DNA from: Bifidobacteriaceae bacterium
Lineage (GTDB): Bacteria > Actinomycetota > Actinomycetes > Actinomycetales > WQXJ01
DNA length: 6,857 nucleotides
Assembly: GCA_031268115.1 (NCBI GenBank)
Contig: JAIRXV010000247.1
Span: 1 to 6,857 of the forward strand
Direction: 5' to 3'
Shown: one piece after another, positions 6,213-6,857 of the stretch
How positions within the stretch are numbered: position 1 is the stretch's first letter
Layout of the letters: the number at the start of each line of letters is the position of its first letter
The notes under the pieces: generated by a model
Databases searched by the model: none
What the model was told of the DNA's origin: nothing
The model's input: only the letters and a program-made list of their open reading frames with translations
Program-made: the position numbers and the translations under genes

Positions 6213-6857
6213 GCCGCTGGAAGCCCGAGCCTCCGGCGCCGAATGTGGGCCCGTCCGAAAGCCAGAGCCGCGCCTCATCGACCACGAGGCGGCGCAGCCC
6301 GTCGGCGTCCAACCCGAGTTTGCGGAAGTCGAGCCACGCCAGGTAGGTGCCTTCAGGTCGCGCGAAGCCGACACCGGGTAGACGCTCCACGGCGAACTGT
6401 TCGATGAACGCCATCGTCCCATCCAGGTAGGCCACCAGCTCATCGACCCAGGGGTCGGCGTCCCCGGAGTAGGCCGCTTCGCAGGCGGCCAACCCGAGCG
6501 TGGGGTGTTGGCTGAGGCCCTGCCTTGTGTAGGCGGCAGCGATGCTTGCCCGGGAGTCGGCATCGGCGGCAAAGACGTTCGCCAACTGCAATCCCGCGAT
6601 GTTGAACGTCTTCGACGGTGCCGTACATGTCACGGTCGCCGCGTCCACCTCCGGGCCCAACGTTGCCGTGACCGTGTGGTGCGCGCCCGGATAGACAAAA
6701 TCGGCATGGACCTCATCGGATACTATTCGCACGCCATAGCGAAGGCAAATGTCCGCGAGGCGTTCTAGCTCGGGCCGAGTCCATACCCGACCCACGGGAT
6801 TGTGCGGCGAACACAGAATGAAGGCGGACGCATTCGCTGCCTTTTCCTCAAAGTCCT
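6088..6857 (-). CDS. PatB/MalY-type PLP-dependent enzyme, probable cystathionine beta-lyase (N-terminus outside window)
   Basis: The C-terminal two-thirds of a fold-type I, aminotransferase class I/II protein of the PatB/MalY branch. These are PLP enzymes that act as C-S beta-lyases, cleaving cystathionine or cysteine conjugates to pyruvate, ammonia and a thiol. The frame is open to the right edge and reads FILCSPHNPVGRVW, so the GTG at 6795 is internal. Then come IVSDEVHADF, whose Asp pairs with the PLP ring nitrogen, and APSKTFNIAGLQLAN, whose Lys (codon 6610-6612) should form the Schiff base. Further on are QGLSQHPTLGLAACEAAYSG, GVGFARPEGTYLAWLDFR and FQRLNAAVPRSAV, with the substrate-carboxylate Arg. 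All visible catalytic features are intact. The family core ends at ALERLALAV (base 6151); the last 20 residues, running to the TAG at 6088-6090, lie antisense to the rarD coding region. Assignment to the PatB/MalY branch is firm; the exact substrate is not. It shares no promoter with rarD. Confidence 0.9.
   Translation of the reverse strand, partial: DFEEKAANASAFILCSPHNPVGRVWTRPELERLADICLRYGVRIVSDEVHADFVYPGAHHTVTATLGPEVDAATVTCTAPSKTFNIAGLQLANVFAADADSRASIAAAYTRQGLSQHPTLGLAACEAAYSGDADPWVDELVAYLDGTMAFIEQFAVERLPGVGFARPEGTYLAWLDFRKLGLDADGLRRLVVDEARLWLSDGPTFGAGGSGFQRLNAAVPRSAVAEALERLALAVDSLGRPADRPRTGSPKPPRQ

Noticed and set aside
5748..6572. 274-codon minus-strand open frame across rarD and the PatB-type gene
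   Set aside because: It is out of frame with the PatB-type gene and antisense to rarD, and its Pro/Ser/Arg-rich composition has no motif. The true minus-strand frame carries the PLP lysine motif.
6793..6795. GTG as the start of the PatB-type gene
   Set aside because: The frame upstream to the right edge encodes FILCSPHNP, which is contiguous with the conserved family motif, so the GTG is internal.

Overview
The window looks like chromosomal DNA from a high-GC bacterium, most likely an actinomycete. The reasons are GC-rich coding sequence, GTG starts on two genes, an actinobacterial-style error-prone polymerase DnaE2 ending in SRDFH, and family members (membrane-anchored SRPBCC protein, AGE-family sugar isomerase, RarD, PatB-type lyase) of a kind I associate with Actinomycetota. 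This is recognition of protein style, not a computed classification. There are five genes, two of them cut by the window edges. I see no RNA gene, transposase, phage gene or credible CRISPR array.

Layout. Bases 3-3167 (+) hold nearly all of dnaE2, missing only its N-terminus. It runs tail-to-tail into a minus-strand SRPBCC gene (3117-3854), and the two coding regions overlap by 51 bp. A 187-bp divergent intergenic region (3855-4041) separates that gene from a plus-strand two-gene unit. This region carries an exact 38-bp direct repeat in two copies around a 33-bp spacer that ends in a 14-bp perfect palindrome. The unit is an AGE-superfamily sugar isomerase (4042-5274, GTG start behind a clear GGAGG site) and a RarD-type drug/metabolite transporter (5271-6212), joined by a four-base GTGA stop/start overlap. 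The transporter then collides with a convergent PatB/MalY-type aminotransferase-fold enzyme (6088 to the right edge, minus strand), with a 125-bp antisense coding overlap.

How the genes relate. Only the isomerase and transporter are clearly co-expressed; the overlap predicts translational coupling and suggests, without proving, a shared small-molecule substrate. DnaE2 is the damage-tolerance polymerase of the ImuA'/ImuB/DnaE2 mutasome, but no partner gene is visible here. No single system ties all five genes together. The features most worth a second look are the duplicated 38-bp element in the divergent promoter region and the two convergent overlaps, at both of which genes seem to have extended their C-termini into a neighbour.
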